Shown here one piece after another: positions 18,657 through 29,296 of a stretch of 60,736 nt of DNA. Each line of letters opens with the position of its first letter. Position 1 is the stretch's first letter. Both the position numbers and the translations under genes were made by a program. The notes beneath the pieces were generated by a model. That model had not been told where the DNA came from, ran no database searches, and saw only the letters and a list, made by a program, of their open reading frames with translations. Source of the DNA: Frigidibacter sp. RF13 (GTDB lineage Bacteria > Pseudomonadota > Alphaproteobacteria > Rhodobacterales > Rhodobacteraceae); NCBI RefSeq assembly GCF_026626305.1, contig NZ_JAPNUE010000015.1, positions 1-60,736 on the forward strand, written 5' to 3'.

Positions 18657-20398
18657 GCATCCTTGCCTCGCTGGCGCGCGCCTACGACCGCCTGCCAGAC
18701 AAGCCTCCCTATGGGTTTTCAACCGAGAAGATCGGCTTTGCGATTTCGCTGAGCGAAGACGGATCTGCAACGGTGATAGACCTGCGCGGCGACGACAGAA
18801 AGCGGCTGCCCCGCATGATGACGGTGCCGCAGGCGGTAAAACGCACCGTGGGGATTGCTCCAAACTTCCTCTGGGACAAAACGGCCTACGTCCTGGGTTT
18901 GACAGCGGGAGAAGGCAAACGGACGGCCCAGGAACATCAGGCATTTAAGGACCTTCACGCCGACTGGCTTGCGGGAACGGATGATGCGGGCCTTCTGGCA
19001 GTCCTGCGCTTTCTGAAGGGCTGGACTCCAGATCAGACCCTGCCGGGATGGACCGAGGACCTCCGTGACCAGAATGCAGTCTTTGCCTTCGAGGCGGATC
19101 GTCGGTCCGGGCTCTGGATGCACGACCGTCCGGCCGCGCGCGATCTCTGGCGCAGGCTCTCCGCGTCGGCGACGACCGACGGCCAAATTTGTCTTGTAAA
19201 CGGCGAGATGGCCCCGGTTGCGAGGTTGCACCCGTCGATCAAGGGTGTCTGGGGTGCCCAGTCGTCGGGCGCGGCGCTGGTGTCCTTCAACCTAGACGCA
19301 TTTACCTCTTATGGTCATGAGCAGGGCGACAACGCGCCCGTGTCGGAAGCGGCGGCATTCGCCTACACGACGGCGCTGAACCGCTTCCTGGAAAAGGACA
19401 GTGGCCATCGCATCCAGATCGGCGACGCCTCCACCGTCTTCTGGGCGGATACCAGTGATGCGAAATGGGCCGCAGAGTCCGAAGGGCTGTTTGCCCAATA
19501 TGTCAATCCCGACCCCCAGGGCGAGGACGCTGATGCCACCAAGGAAATCGGCATCAAACTCGCGCAGATCCGCGCGGGAAAACCACTGGCCGAGGTGACG
19601 CCGGACCTAGCCGAGGGTGTGCGCTTTCATGTCCTTGGCCTTGCTCCCAATGCCGCGCGCCTGTCGGTGCGGTTCATGTGGGAAAGCAGCTTTGGCGAGC
19701 TGACGGCGAACTATCAGCGCCATCTCTCCGACATGCGGATTGAACCGCCACCCCGCGACGGCTTTCCCCCGCTCTGGCGCTATCTGACCGAACTAGCTGT
19801 CTTGGGAAAACGCGAAAACGTGCCGCCCAAACTGGCGGGCGACTGGATGCGCGCGATCCTGTCCGGCACGCCCTATCCGCTGACGCTGCTCTCCACCACG
19901 CTGATGCGCCTGCGCGCCGATGGCGATGTCAACGCATTGCGGGCAGGCATCCTCAAATCCGTTCTCATCCGAACTCTCAAGATGGAGGTTCCAGTGGCCC
20001 TTGACCCCACGGCGCGAAACAAGGGCTACGTCCTTGGCCGTCTTTTCGCGATCTATGAAGAAATCCAGCGCGCCGCGCTCGGTGACAATGTCAACGCCAC
20101 GATCAAGGACAAATTCTATGGTGCCGCCTCGGCGACACCCCAGAAGGTCTTTCATCTGCTGGACCGGGGTTCAGCCAACCATTTCGCCAAGCTCCGAAAA
20201 CAGAGTCCGGGGCGCGCCGTGAACCTGGAAAAGGTCCTGACCTCGATCACCGAGTTGATGGACCCAAGCTGCGATCCGATTCCATCCTCACTCTCGGCAG
20301 CCGAACAGTCGCTCTTCGGGATCGGCTATTACCATCAGCGCAGCGACTTCTTTCGCAAGCGCGACGAGCAAGTCGAAACTATGGAGATTTCCCAATGA
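18653..20398 (+). CDS. cas8c: Cas8c (Csd1), large subunit of type I-C Cascade
   Basis: 581 aa, usual size for Csd1. The N-terminus MSILASLARAYDRLPDKPPY is characteristic, and the FNLDAFTSYGHEQGDNAPVS block near residue 208 is a strongly conserved part of the family. The subunit recognises the PAM and anchors Cascade on target DNA; in type I-C an internal start inside this gene also makes a small Cas11-like subunit, for which the C-terminal third is the place to look. It overlaps both neighbours by 4 nt. Confidence 0.95.
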   Translation: MSILASLARAYDRLPDKPPYGFSTEKIGFAISLSEDGSATVIDLRGDDRKRLPRMMTVPQAVKRTVGIAPNFLWDKTAYVLGLTAGEGKRTAQEHQAFKDLHADWLAGTDDAGLLAVLRFLKGWTPDQTLPGWTEDLRDQNAVFAFEADRRSGLWMHDRPAARDLWRRLSASATTDGQICLVNGEMAPVARLHPSIKGVWGAQSSGAALVSFNLDAFTSYGHEQGDNAPVSEAAAFAYTTALNRFLEKDSGHRIQIGDASTVFWADTSDAKWAAESEGLFAQYVNPDPQGEDADATKEIGIKLAQIRAGKPLAEVTPDLAEGVRFHVLGLAPNAARLSVRFMWESSFGELTANYQRHLSDMRIEPPPRDGFPPLWRYLTELAVLGKRENVPPKLAGDWMRAILSGTPYPLTLLSTTLMRLRADGDVNALRAGILKSVLIRTLKMEVPVALDPTARNKGYVLGRLFAIYEEIQRAALGDNVNATIKDKFYGAASATPQKVFHLLDRGSANHFAKLRKQSPGRAVNLEKVLTSITELMDPSCDPIPSSLSAAEQSLFGIGYYHQRSDFFRKRDEQVETMEISQ

Positions 20399-21345
20399 CC
20401 GCCCTTTCCCAACGCCATGATTTCGTCCTTGTCTTCGAAGTGACCAACGGCAACCCGAACGGTGATCCCGATGCGGGAAACCTGCCGCGCATGGATCCTG
20501 AAACCGGCCACGGCCTCGTCTCGGATGTCAGCCTCAAGCGGAAGATCCGCAACTATGTCGATCTCGCGCGAAACGGGCAAGACGGACATCACATCTACGT
20601 CCAGGAGGGCGCGATCCTGAACGATCAGCACCGCAAGGCCTACCGCGCGCTGCGCCCTGGCGATGCCAAAGTAGACAAGGACGCGAAGCTGAACCCCAAG
20701 GATGACGCCGAGGCCAACCAATTGCGCGATTTCATGTGCGCCAATTTCTTCGATGTGCGGACTTTTGGTGCCGTGATGTCAACTGGTGTGAATTGCGGGC
20801 AGGTCAAGGGACCGGTGCAGATCACCTTCGCCAGCTCGGTCGAGCCGATCATGCCCGCCGAAATCTCGATCACCCGAATGGCGGCCACCAACGAGGCCGA
20901 GAAGAAGCAAAAGGCCGATGGTGACGACAGCGACGAGCGCAAGGAGAACCGCACGATGGGCCGCAAGCACATCGTGCCTTATGGGCTCTACGTCGCACAT
21001 GGCTTCATTTCGGCCAAGTTCGCCGAGCGGACCGGTTTCTCGAACGCCGATCTCGACCTTTTGACTGAAGCGCTGACGAATATGTTCGAACACGACCGCT
21101 CTGCCGCGCGGGGCGAAATGGCCAGCCGCAAGCTCATCGTTTTTCGGCACGAAAACGCTTTGGGCAACGCGCCTGCGCACAAGCTGTTCGAACGGGTCAA
21201 GATCGGGCGCAATATCGACGGCGAGTTCCATTCCATCGACCGGCGTCTCGACAATCTGCCGCCCGCGCGCAAATTCGAGGACTATGTCGTTGCTATCGAC
21301 CGCAGCGACCTGCCCACTGGCGTAGAAGTCCTGGAATTGCTCTGA
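20395..21345 (+). CDS. cas7c: Cas7c (Csd2), crRNA backbone subunit
   Basis: 316 aa. The start HDFVLVFEVTNGNPNGDPDA is the defining Cas7c block, followed by DVRTFGAVMSTG and GRKHIVPYGLYVAHGFIS. Several copies polymerise along the crRNA spacer in Cascade. Starts in an ATGA overlap with cas8c and ends in a TGATG overlap with cas4, showing tight translational coupling. Confidence 0.97.
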   Translation: MTALSQRHDFVLVFEVTNGNPNGDPDAGNLPRMDPETGHGLVSDVSLKRKIRNYVDLARNGQDGHHIYVQEGAILNDQHRKAYRALRPGDAKVDKDAKLNPKDDAEANQLRDFMCANFFDVRTFGAVMSTGVNCGQVKGPVQITFASSVEPIMPAEISITRMAATNEAEKKQKADGDDSDERKENRTMGRKHIVPYGLYVAHGFISAKFAERTGFSNADLDLLTEALTNMFEHDRSAARGEMASRKLIVFRHENALGNAPAHKLFERVKIGRNIDGEFHSIDRRLDNLPPARKFEDYVVAIDRSDLPTGVEVLELL

Positions 21346-22001
21346 TGGACGATCCTGTTGAAGCGCCGATCCCGTTGTCGGCCCTTCAACACGCGGTTTA
21401 CTGTCTGAGACAGGCCGCGCTGATCCATCTGGAACGGCTTTGGTCCGACAACCGCTTCACGGCCGAGGGCGATGTCCTGCATGCGGTGACCGACAAGGGT
21501 GGCCAGCGCCATTCGCGCGGCGTTCGTCGGGTCGCAGCTATGGCCTTGGGCTCGCGCCGCCTCAATCTGACAGGAACTGCGGATGTCGTGGAATTCCACC
21601 TGGGTCCTGACGCGCATGAGTGGGCTTTGCCCGTCGAGTACAAGCGCGGCAAGCCCAAGTTGCACCGCGCCGACGAAGTCCAGCTTTGCGCGCAGGGTCT
21701 TTGCCTCGAAGAAATGACCGGCACGCCGGTGATGGAAGGTGCGCTTTTCTACGCCGAGACTCGCCGCCGGGTGAAGGTTCCATTCGATGCCGGACTGCGC
21801 GAACTGACCGAAGCAACGATTGCCGCCCTCGCCGCCGCATTCGCCAGCCGCATCACACCACCGCCAACGCCGCACAAAGGCCGTTGCCGCGCCTGTTCCC
21901 TGAGCGAACTCTGTCGCCCCGAAACGGTTGCCCGCCCAGTTCTTGCCTGGCGTGGCAGGATGGTTGCGTCGTTGCTGGCAAAGGGTAGCGACGGTTCATG
22001 A
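21345..22001 (+). CDS. cas4: Cas4 exonuclease, spacer acquisition
   Basis: 218 aa. A RecB-like nuclease core is seen in LPVEYKRGKPKLHRADEVQL, and the iron-sulfur cluster cysteines are present: one near the N-terminus (AVYCLRQAAL) and a C-terminal group in GRCRACSLSELCRP. Cas4 trims prespacers and selects those with the correct PAM, working with Cas1-Cas2. Overlaps cas1 by 4 nt. Confidence 0.96.
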   Translation: MDDPVEAPIPLSALQHAVYCLRQAALIHLERLWSDNRFTAEGDVLHAVTDKGGQRHSRGVRRVAAMALGSRRLNLTGTADVVEFHLGPDAHEWALPVEYKRGKPKLHRADEVQLCAQGLCLEEMTGTPVMEGALFYAETRRRVKVPFDAGLRELTEATIAALAAAFASRITPPPTPHKGRCRACSLSELCRPETVARPVLAWRGRMVASLLAKGSDGS

Positions 22002-23032
22002 AAAAGCTGCTGAACACCGTCTATGTGACCACGGAAGGGGCAGCGCTTCGCAAGGACGGCGAAACCCTGGTGGCCGAAATCGAGGGCGAGATCAAGGCGC
22101 GGGTTCCGATGCACATGTTGGCCTCGGTCGTGCTCTTCGGACCCATATTCATCTCGCCGGCCCTGATCGGTGCCTGCGCCGGGGCAGGTATTACGCTTGT
22201 GTTGCTGGACCGGATCGGGCGCTTTCAGGCCAGGATCGAGGGTCCCGTAAGCGGTAACGTCCTGCTGCGCCGTGCCCAGTACAAGGCCAGCGATGCACCT
22301 GATGAAATCGTCCGCTCGCTTGTGATTGGCAAGATTGCCAATCAGCGCTCCGTTCTGATGCGCGCCCTGAGGGACTACGCAGGAGAGTATCATCCCGATG
22401 TCCGCGGCGCCGTCGAACAGGCCGCGATGCGCATGGCGCAAATTCTGCGGCGCGTCGAACATGTCGAACCTGTGCTCGATCAGCTTCGTGGGGCCGAAGG
22501 AGAGGCTGCAAACCTTTATTTCTCGGTCTTCAACCACCTGATCCGCTCACCCGATGCGGCGCTCCAATGGGCTGGGCGCTCGCGTCGGCCTCCGCTTGAC
22601 CCGGTCAATGCATTGCTGTCATTTCTCTACACGTTGCTGACCCACGACTGTCGGAGCGCCTGCGAAGCGGCAGGCCTCGACTCTGCCGTCGGCTTCCTCC
22701 ACCGCGACCGGCCGGGGCGTCCAAGTCTCGCACTTGATCTGATGGAAGAACTGCGCGCGCCGCTGGTTGACCGTCTCGCCCTGTCCCTCATAAACCGCCG
22801 GCAATTGCGCGAAGGAGACTTCGTCAAACAAGACAGCGGAGCGGTGTTTCTTACCGACGACGCTCGCAAGACCGTCCTGACCGCATGGCAGGATCGCAAG
22901 AAGGAGGAGCGTGTCCACCCTTTCCTGAACGAAAAGGCGCCCTTTGGCCTCGTGCCATGGCTTCAGGCCCAGCTTCTCGCGCGGCACCTGCGGGGCGATC
23001 TCGAAGCCTATCCTCCTTGGTTCTGGACCTGA
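21998..23032 (+). CDS. cas1: Cas1 integrase
   Basis: 344 aa. MKKLLNTVYVTTEGAALRKD is the standard type I-C Cas1 start; the C-terminal helical domain carries the conserved metal-binding pattern (GFLHRDRPGRPSLALDLMEE), so catalytic residues seem intact. With Cas2 it inserts new spacers at the leader end of the array downstream. Starts inside the cas4 stop. Confidence 0.97.
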   Translation: MKKLLNTVYVTTEGAALRKDGETLVAEIEGEIKARVPMHMLASVVLFGPIFISPALIGACAGAGITLVLLDRIGRFQARIEGPVSGNVLLRRAQYKASDAPDEIVRSLVIGKIANQRSVLMRALRDYAGEYHPDVRGAVEQAAMRMAQILRRVEHVEPVLDQLRGAEGEAANLYFSVFNHLIRSPDAALQWAGRSRRPPLDPVNALLSFLYTLLTHDCRSACEAAGLDSAVGFLHRDRPGRPSLALDLMEELRAPLVDRLALSLINRRQLREGDFVKQDSGAVFLTDDARKTVLTAWQDRKKEERVHPFLNEKAPFGLVPWLQAQLLARHLRGDLEAYPPWFWT

Positions 23033-23035
23033 CCG

Positions 23036-23326
23036 ATGCTTGTGCTGGTGACCTACGATGTGAATACTCTGGAGGGCGATGGCAAGAAACGCCTGCGCCG
23101 TGTCGCCCGCACCTGCGAGGACTTCGGACAGAGAGTTCAGTTCTCCGTCTTCGAAATCGAGGTTGATCCGGCACAATGGACTAAGCTGAAGGCGAGGCTC
23201 GAAGCCGTCATCAATCCGAAAACAGACAGCTTGCGTTACTATCATTTGGGCTCAAACTGGGAGCGCAAGGTTGAACATGTGGGTGCGAAACCTTCGACCG
23301 ACCTCAACGGTCCGTTGATCCTCTAG
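23036..23326 (+). CDS. cas2: Cas2, structural partner of Cas1
   Basis: 96 aa, normal length. Ferredoxin-like fold with [11 protein letters not shown] at the N-terminus and [14 protein letters not shown] in the middle. It starts 3 nt after the cas1 stop and is the last gene of the operon; the leader and array follow immediately. Confidence 0.96.
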   Translation: MLVLVTYDVNTLEGDGKKRLRRVARTCEDFGQRVQFSVFEIEVDPAQWTKLKARLEAVINPKTDSLRYYHLGSNWERKVEHVGAKPSTDLNGPLIL

Positions 23327-24242
<916 letters not shown>

Positions 24243-24290
24243 GCGCGAGATCATTCCAATAGCGGCTGATCACGCATTTTCCCGCCTCTC

Positions 24291-24479
24291 AATCCCTGTT
24301 CCGGCAGGGTCGCTTTCCCTGTTACTGCGACGCGCAATTCCCTGTTATGGGTGGCAGCGTTCCTTGTTATTCAGGAACAGGGAATTCACCTCGTAACCCA
24401 TGGAAATCGCTTCCGGATCTGGCCAGAAATTCCCCGAAACCCGGCCCAAGAAGCAGATATTCCCTGTTATACCCTGTTT
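24291..24479. repeat. Cluster of TTCCCTGTTA-type repeats
   Basis: TTCCCTGTTA occurs at 24315-24324, 24338-24347 and 24460-24469; near copies are at 24291 (AATCCCTGTT), 24360-24369 (TTCCTTGTTA) and about 24470 (ACCCTGTTTT), and an inverted copy AACAGGGAA lies at 24376-24384. Copies at 24315, 24338 and 24360 are spaced 22-23 bp, two helical turns, as expected for a protein-binding array. Position between the CRISPR end and the recombinase cassette suggests a recombination or control site of the element. Confidence 0.65.
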
Positions 24480-25007
24480 TCACCCGCGCAACGCACGCCG
24501 CGGGATCCTCCGTCTGCTGGCCTTTCGACGCCTGACAGACGGCTGCGTCGGTGCAGCTCGCCGCGCATCGGCGCATCAACTGGCGCGGCCTTCAGTCTGT
24601 CGCCTGTCATGTTGAATCTTCCTCCTTCCGACCTATACTCGGTGGCGTTCGCGAGACGTGGCGGCGATGGCCCTAGTAGGCGCGCGGACAATGTCGACCG
24701 GATCGCCCTGGTCGACATATTCGCTTCCAGACAAGGTTCTCCTGCTCGTGCACAAGGAGCAGCGATGGGTTCGTGCCAGGCGAGACTGACCTCCGGCACG
24801 TCGACGTTGCCGAGAAACGGATCGAGAGGCACCCCGGCGATGTGGGTCCCGCGGCGGCGCATCTTTGACTGGACTTCTCTTTCGATCGAAGCGTTGCTGC
24901 GGGTGAGGCCGACGCACCAATTCGCGGGCACGCCTCGGCCCGGAGCCCTGCCGGGCTTCCGTCAGTACCGGCGCCGGGGTGGCGCTGGCATGGCATAGGA
25001 GGCCCGC
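24480..25007. other. Region upstream of the recombinase cassette
   Basis: About 530 nt. A 154-codon frame on the minus strand (24467-24931; MRRRGTHIAGVPLDPFLG) and other overlapping frames exist but none shows a recognisable family or a good ribosome site. Probably promoter and remnant sequence. Confidence 0.35.
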
Positions 25008-25511
25008 ATGACCAGGAAGATAAGGACAAACACTAATACGGCAGGACCGGCGGTAAACATAATGTCATCCGTGGCCTCTCCGACAAAGTCGGCGACGCGC
25101 CTGGTTCGCGCACCTGCCCCGGCGGCCCTCGGCGCGGAGGCGAAGGTCGAGGCCGGACCGGCGTCGAAGCGCGATCAGCTGCTCCGGATGCTATCGGTGA
25201 AGAACGGCGTGGAGCTTGCGGCGATCAGCGCACAGTTCAGCTGGCTGCCGCATACGGCACGGGCGGCCTTGTCGGGACTGAGGAAGGCCGGCTATCCGGT
25301 CGTCACTGAGAAGCGGCCGGACGGGAAACCGACCCGCTACCGGATCGCGGCACAGGCTAGGGCGGCATTGCCCGGTGATGGGTTGCCGTCGGCAGCGGAA
25401 CCGCTCGCGCCCGACTCTCCGAAAGATCCGGGCTGCGGCGACGCGGCGCCTGCAGATCGCATCGCCGGGAGTCCTGACGCAGCACCCGAGCCGGCGGCGG
25501 GTGCCGCGTGA
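25008..25511 (+). CDS. DUF3489 domain-containing protein
   Basis: 167 aa; ATG 25008 follows GGAGG. The central block KRDQLLRMLSVKNGVELAAI and WLPHTARAALSGLRKAGYPV is the DUF3489 winged-helix-like domain; the C-terminus is a low-complexity Ala/Pro/Asp tail. This family is regularly the first gene of a three-gene cassette with DUF2924 and a large serine recombinase, as here. A DNA-binding accessory role for recombination is inferred, not shown. Confidence 0.85.
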   Translation: MTRKIRTNTNTAGPAVNIMSSVASPTKSATRLVRAPAPAALGAEAKVEAGPASKRDQLLRMLSVKNGVELAAISAQFSWLPHTARAALSGLRKAGYPVVTEKRPDGKPTRYRIAAQARAALPGDGLPSAAEPLAPDSPKDPGCGDAAPADRIAGSPDAAPEPAAGAA

Positions 25512-25969
25512 TGCCGCGCGACATGGGCGATAGCCTGCTTGCTGATCTGGCTGGCCCGGATCGTGACGGTCTGAAACGTCTTTGGGAGGAGACTGTCGGG
25601 TGCCCTCCGCCCCGATACCTCGCGCCGGAGTTCATGGCCCGGGTGATTGCCCATGAGCGGCAGGTGAAGGCGCTCGGCGGGCTGACAGCAACCGAGCGCC
25701 GGGCGCTTCGGATGATGGCCGAAGGTAGGAGCAGCCCGGAGGCGGCTGCTACCGCGCTCGGACCCTCGTCGGGTGCGCAGATCGTCCGCGACTGGAATGG
25801 GCGCAGCTACCGGGTTGAAGTGCTCGCCGACGGCTATCGCTTCGACGGCAAGACCTATCGGTCTCTGAGTTCCATCGCGAAACGCATCACCGGCACCAAC
25901 TGGTCCGGCCCGCGCTTCTTCGGCCTTGTCAGCCGAAGGGCCGCAGGCGGGGAAATCAGGGAGGGCTGA
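25511..25969 (+). CDS. DUF2924 domain-containing protein
   Basis: 152 aa from ATG 25511, or 153 from an overlapping GTG at 25508; both overlap the DUF3489 stop. The core LKRLWEETVGCPPPRYLAPE and the later LVREWNGR-like block (IVRDWNGRSYRVEVLADGY) with FDGKTYRSLSSIAKRITGT define DUF2924. It ends 3 nt before the recombinase start. Role inferred only from its constant association with serine recombinases. Confidence 0.88.
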   Translation: MPRDMGDSLLADLAGPDRDGLKRLWEETVGCPPPRYLAPEFMARVIAHERQVKALGGLTATERRALRMMAEGRSSPEAAATALGPSSGAQIVRDWNGRSYRVEVLADGYRFDGKTYRSLSSIAKRITGTNWSGPRFFGLVSRRAAGGEIREG

Positions 25970-25972
25970 GCG

Positions 25973-27634
25973 ATGCCGAAGATCCGCTGCGCCATCTATA
26001 CGCGCAAAAGCTCCGAAGACGGTCTCGACCAGCAGTTCAACTCGCTCCATGCGCAACGTGAAGCCTGTGCTGCCTATGTCGCGAGCCAGAAGGCCGAGGG
26101 CTGGGTGCTGCTGCCGACTGAGTATGATGACGGTGGCCTCTCGGGCGGAACCCTTGAACGCCCGGCAATGCAGCGGCTCCTCGGTGATGTGGAGGAGGGG
26201 CTGGTCGATCAGATCGTGGTCTACAAGATCGACAGGCTTACGCGGTCCCTGGCCGACTTCGCCAAGATCGTCGAGCGGCTCGACGCGGCGGGTGCCTCTT
26301 TCGTCTCGGTCACCCAGTCGTTCAACACCGCGACCAGCATGGGGCGGCTCACGCTCAACATGCTTCTCTCCTTCGCGCAGTTCGAGCGCGAGGTGACCGC
26401 CGAACGGATCCGCGACAAGATTGCCGCCTCCAAGCGCAAGGGCTTGTGGATGGGCGGCAACGTCCCCCTGGGCTACGAGGCCGACGGCCGGACGCTGAAG
26501 ATCAACGCGGCGGAGGCGGCAACGGTAAAGATGCTCTACGATCTCTACCTCCGCCTCGGCACGGTCCGGGAGGTGAAGGAGGAGGCCGCGAGACTGGGAC
26601 TGCGATCCAAGCAGCGTACCTCACCCTCAGGCGCGATCAGCGGCGGCACGCCCTTCGATCGCGGCCATATCCATTACCTGCTGACCAATCCAGTCTTCGC
26701 CGGGCGCATCCGCCACCGGAATGAGGTTCACGAGGGCCAGCACCCGGCGATCATCGATCCGACGACGTGGGAAACGGTACAGGACCGCCTGAAGTCGGAT
26801 GCGGCCAAGGCCAGGAGCCGGGACACTGGCGGATCATCCTTCCGGTCGCTGCTGACGGGAAGGCTCTTCGATGAGACCGGCGACCGATTGACCCCGAGCC
26901 ACGGGAAGGCCCGCAGCGGCGTCCGTCATCGCTATTACGTTTCGCACCGGCTGATTGCGCAGAGCGGTGAGGCAGATGTCACCGGCTGGCGGCTCAACGC
27001 GCAGATGCTGGAGGAGCTGACCGTCCGCATCGCGGTGCGGCACCTTGGGGATGCAAGCGTCCTGGCCGCAATCCTCCTCGACGCGACCACCGACGAACTC
27101 CTCGGCGCCCGCGGCCGGATCGTGGAACGCATCGGTGACGATCTCCCGCCAGACGTTCGGGCGCGCGCCGTAGCAGATCTGATCGCGCGGGTCGATCTCG
27201 CGCCAGGTCGGCTCGGGATCGCCTTTTGCCCGGTCGCGATCAGCGCACAGTTCAACGTTGCGGAGGATCGCATCGACCCGGACCAGCTCAGGGTCGCGAC
27301 CGCCTTCACGATGCGTCGCCGCGGCGTGGAGACGAAGCTCATCCTCGGGAACGAGGCCGGGCCGCCAGACCAAAGGCTCCTTACGAATATTGCCGCCGCT
27401 CTCGGCTGGCTCGATCGGATCAAGGCTGGCAAGACCTATGCCGAGATCGCCGACGAGGACGGCGTGCCCAAATACCGGGTGCAGCAGGCGATCTGTTATG
27501 CCTTTCTCGCCCCCGACATCATCCGGCAGGTGCTGCAAGGCCGTCAGCCGCTCGGCCTCACCTCGAAGTGGATATTCCGCCATGCGCTGCCGCTCGACTG
27601 GGCGGAGCAACGCGCGCTGATCGCCCGACTCTGA
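25973..27634 (+). CDS. Large serine recombinase
   Basis: 553 aa. The resolvase catalytic domain occupies residues ~1-150: AIYTRKSSEDGLDQQFNSL holds the nucleophilic serine (Ser13), with KIDRLTRSLADF and FAQFEREVTAERIRDKI carrying the conserved arginines. A recombinase DNA-binding domain follows (TVKMLYDLYLRLGTVREV, HYLLTNPVFAGRIRH). The C-terminal ~150 residues include a helix-turn-helix-like KTYAEIADEDGVPKYRVQQA. Such enzymes integrate and excise mobile elements at att sites. It is the last gene of the cassette and lies 209 nt from tRNA-Gln. All key motifs are intact, so it may be active. Confidence 0.95.
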   Translation: MPKIRCAIYTRKSSEDGLDQQFNSLHAQREACAAYVASQKAEGWVLLPTEYDDGGLSGGTLERPAMQRLLGDVEEGLVDQIVVYKIDRLTRSLADFAKIVERLDAAGASFVSVTQSFNTATSMGRLTLNMLLSFAQFEREVTAERIRDKIAASKRKGLWMGGNVPLGYEADGRTLKINAAEAATVKMLYDLYLRLGTVREVKEEAARLGLRSKQRTSPSGAISGGTPFDRGHIHYLLTNPVFAGRIRHRNEVHEGQHPAIIDPTTWETVQDRLKSDAAKARSRDTGGSSFRSLLTGRLFDETGDRLTPSHGKARSGVRHRYYVSHRLIAQSGEADVTGWRLNAQMLEELTVRIAVRHLGDASVLAAILLDATTDELLGARGRIVERIGDDLPPDVRARAVADLIARVDLAPGRLGIAFCPVAISAQFNVAEDRIDPDQLRVATAFTMRRRGVETKLILGNEAGPPDQRLLTNIAAALGWLDRIKAGKTYAEIADEDGVPKYRVQQAICYAFLAPDIIRQVLQGRQPLGLTSKWIFRHALPLDWAEQRALIARL

Positions 27635-27842
27635 GCCCCGGCGCGCATCTGCAGATGATGCGCGGCGCATCGCCCTCGGGGCAAACGCCAGACCGCAAAT
27701 TGGGACTTTGAGACTGCGGCCGCAAAAGCCGGAGGTTGGCCCCTGTTCGCCGTCTCACGTCCCTCGGCCTGTCCGGCAAAGCCCCGGAAATGGCCGACTA
27801 TTCCGGCGTCGGCCGTCAGACGTCTCTGTCAGGGGGAGTGGT

Positions 27843-27917
27843 TGGCTGGGGCGCTAGGATTCGAACCTAGGTATGTCGGTACCAAAAACCGATGCCTTAC
27901 CACTTGGCGACGCCCCA
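27843..27917 (-). tRNA. tRNA-Gln (UUG)
   Basis: A complete cloverleaf reads leftward: acceptor TGGGGCG pairs with CGCCCCA, anticodon stem TCGGT/ACCGA closes a TTTTGGT loop with anticodon TTG, and the T-loop is GGTTCGAATCC. Discriminator G and a genomically encoded CCA are present (27843-27845). It borders the recombinase cassette; no second copy of its 3' end was seen in the window. Confidence 0.96.
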
Positions 27918-28016
27918 ACTCGGGCGGGTAAATAGCCAAGCGCGCGCGGCGCCGCAAGAGCTAAACGCGGCTTTCTTTCGATTGATGTCTTCAAGGCGGG
28001 CCTGTATCGCGGGGCG

Positions 28017-29192
28017 ATGAAACGGGTCGATGTTGCAATCCTGGGTGCGGGCGCGGCGGGCATGATGTGCGCCATCGAGGCCGCGCGGCGCGGGCGCCGG
28101 GTGCTTGTGATCGACCATGCGCAGGCGCCGGGCGAGAAGATCCGTATCTCCGGCGGGGGGCGGTGCAATTTCACCAATCTCTCGGTCGCGTCCGAGCGGT
28201 TCCTGTCGCAGAACCCCCGCTTTGCCCTTTCCGCGCTCAGCCGCTTCCGTCCGCAGGATTTCATCGCGCGCGTCGATCGTGCGGGGATTGCCTGGCATGA
28301 AAAGACGCTCGGGCAGCTCTTCTGCGATGGCAGTGCGCGACAGATCGTCGGGATGCTCTGCGGTCAGATGGAAGAGGCTGGGGCCGACCTGTGGCTCGGA
28401 ACCCAGGCAACTGAGGTTACTCGGCCGGGCGCGTTCTTGCTGGCGACAGGGCGCGGGCCGGTCGAGGCCGAACGTTTGGTGGTGGCGACGGGCGGTAAGT
28501 CTATCCCGAAGATGGGCGCGACCGGTTTCGGCTATGATATTGCGCGCCGGTTTGGCCTGCCGGTGACCGAGACGCGACCCGCGCTGGTACCCCTGACCTT
28601 CGGCGAGGATGACCTCGCGGCCTGGAAGCATCTTTCCGGCTTGTCGGTTTCGGCGCGGGTGGGCCATGGCAGGGCCGGGTTCGCAGAGGGGCTTCTCTTC
28701 ACCCATCGCGGCCTCTCCGGCCCGTCGATCCTGCAGATCTCCTCCTATTGGCGCGAGGGTGAGGAGATCGAGGTCGATCTCGCCGCGGGCAGCGACATTG
28801 CTGCCGCGCTCAGGGCGGCGCGCGGGTCGGGCGGCAAGGTATCGGTCGGGCGGGCGCTGTCGGCCCATCTTCCCGCGCGGTTGGCAGACGCGGTTCTTGC
28901 CGGGCTCCGCATCGAAGGGCGGCTCGCCGACCAGTCGAACGCAACGCTCGACCGGATCGGCGCGGCGGTGAACCGCTGGCGGGTCAGGCCGATCGGAAGC
29001 GAGGGCTACCGGACGGCCGAAGTGACGCTCGGCGGCGTCGATACAAGGGCGCTCGATGCCCGCACGATGGAGGCGCGGACGGTGCCGGGACTTCATTTCA
29101 TCGGCGAGGTGGTGGACGTGACCGGCTGGCTTGGCGGCTACAATTTCCAATGGGCCTGGTCATCGGGCTGGGCGGCCGGGCAGGCGGTTTGA
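28017..29192 (+). CDS. NAD(P)/FAD-dependent oxidoreductase, YhiN/HI0933 family
   Basis: 391 aa. Dinucleotide-binding GxGxxG motif at the N-terminus (VAILGAGAAGMMCAIEAARR), followed by KIRISGGGRCNFTNLSVAS, which defines the HI0933/YhiN flavoprotein family, and a C-terminal FAD-contact block (GLHFIGEVVDVTGWLGGYNF). The substrate is not established for the family. It is a single gene between tRNA-Gln and the capsule genes; its terminator region (29193-29296) separates it from convergent kdsA. Confidence 0.9.
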   Translation: MKRVDVAILGAGAAGMMCAIEAARRGRRVLVIDHAQAPGEKIRISGGGRCNFTNLSVASERFLSQNPRFALSALSRFRPQDFIARVDRAGIAWHEKTLGQLFCDGSARQIVGMLCGQMEEAGADLWLGTQATEVTRPGAFLLATGRGPVEAERLVVATGGKSIPKMGATGFGYDIARRFGLPVTETRPALVPLTFGEDDLAAWKHLSGLSVSARVGHGRAGFAEGLLFTHRGLSGPSILQISSYWREGEEIEVDLAAGSDIAAALRAARGSGGKVSVGRALSAHLPARLADAVLAGLRIEGRLADQSNATLDRIGAAVNRWRVRPIGSEGYRTAEVTLGGVDTRALDARTMEARTVPGLHFIGEVVDVTGWLGGYNFQWAWSSGWAAGQAV

Positions 29193-29296
29193 AGCCCCCG
29201 CCGGGTGGTTCGTCGAGCGCAACCGCGTTTTCCTCGCCGGGGAACCCAGCGAAGAGGGACCGCAGGGACCGATGAGCGGCCGGTCAAGCCCTGGCG

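Noticed and set aside
27635..27917. Attachment-site duplication at tRNA-Gln for the serine recombinase
   Set aside because: I looked for a repeat of the tRNA 3' end in the island (11-27 kb) and saw none; the large serine recombinase need not use this tRNA.
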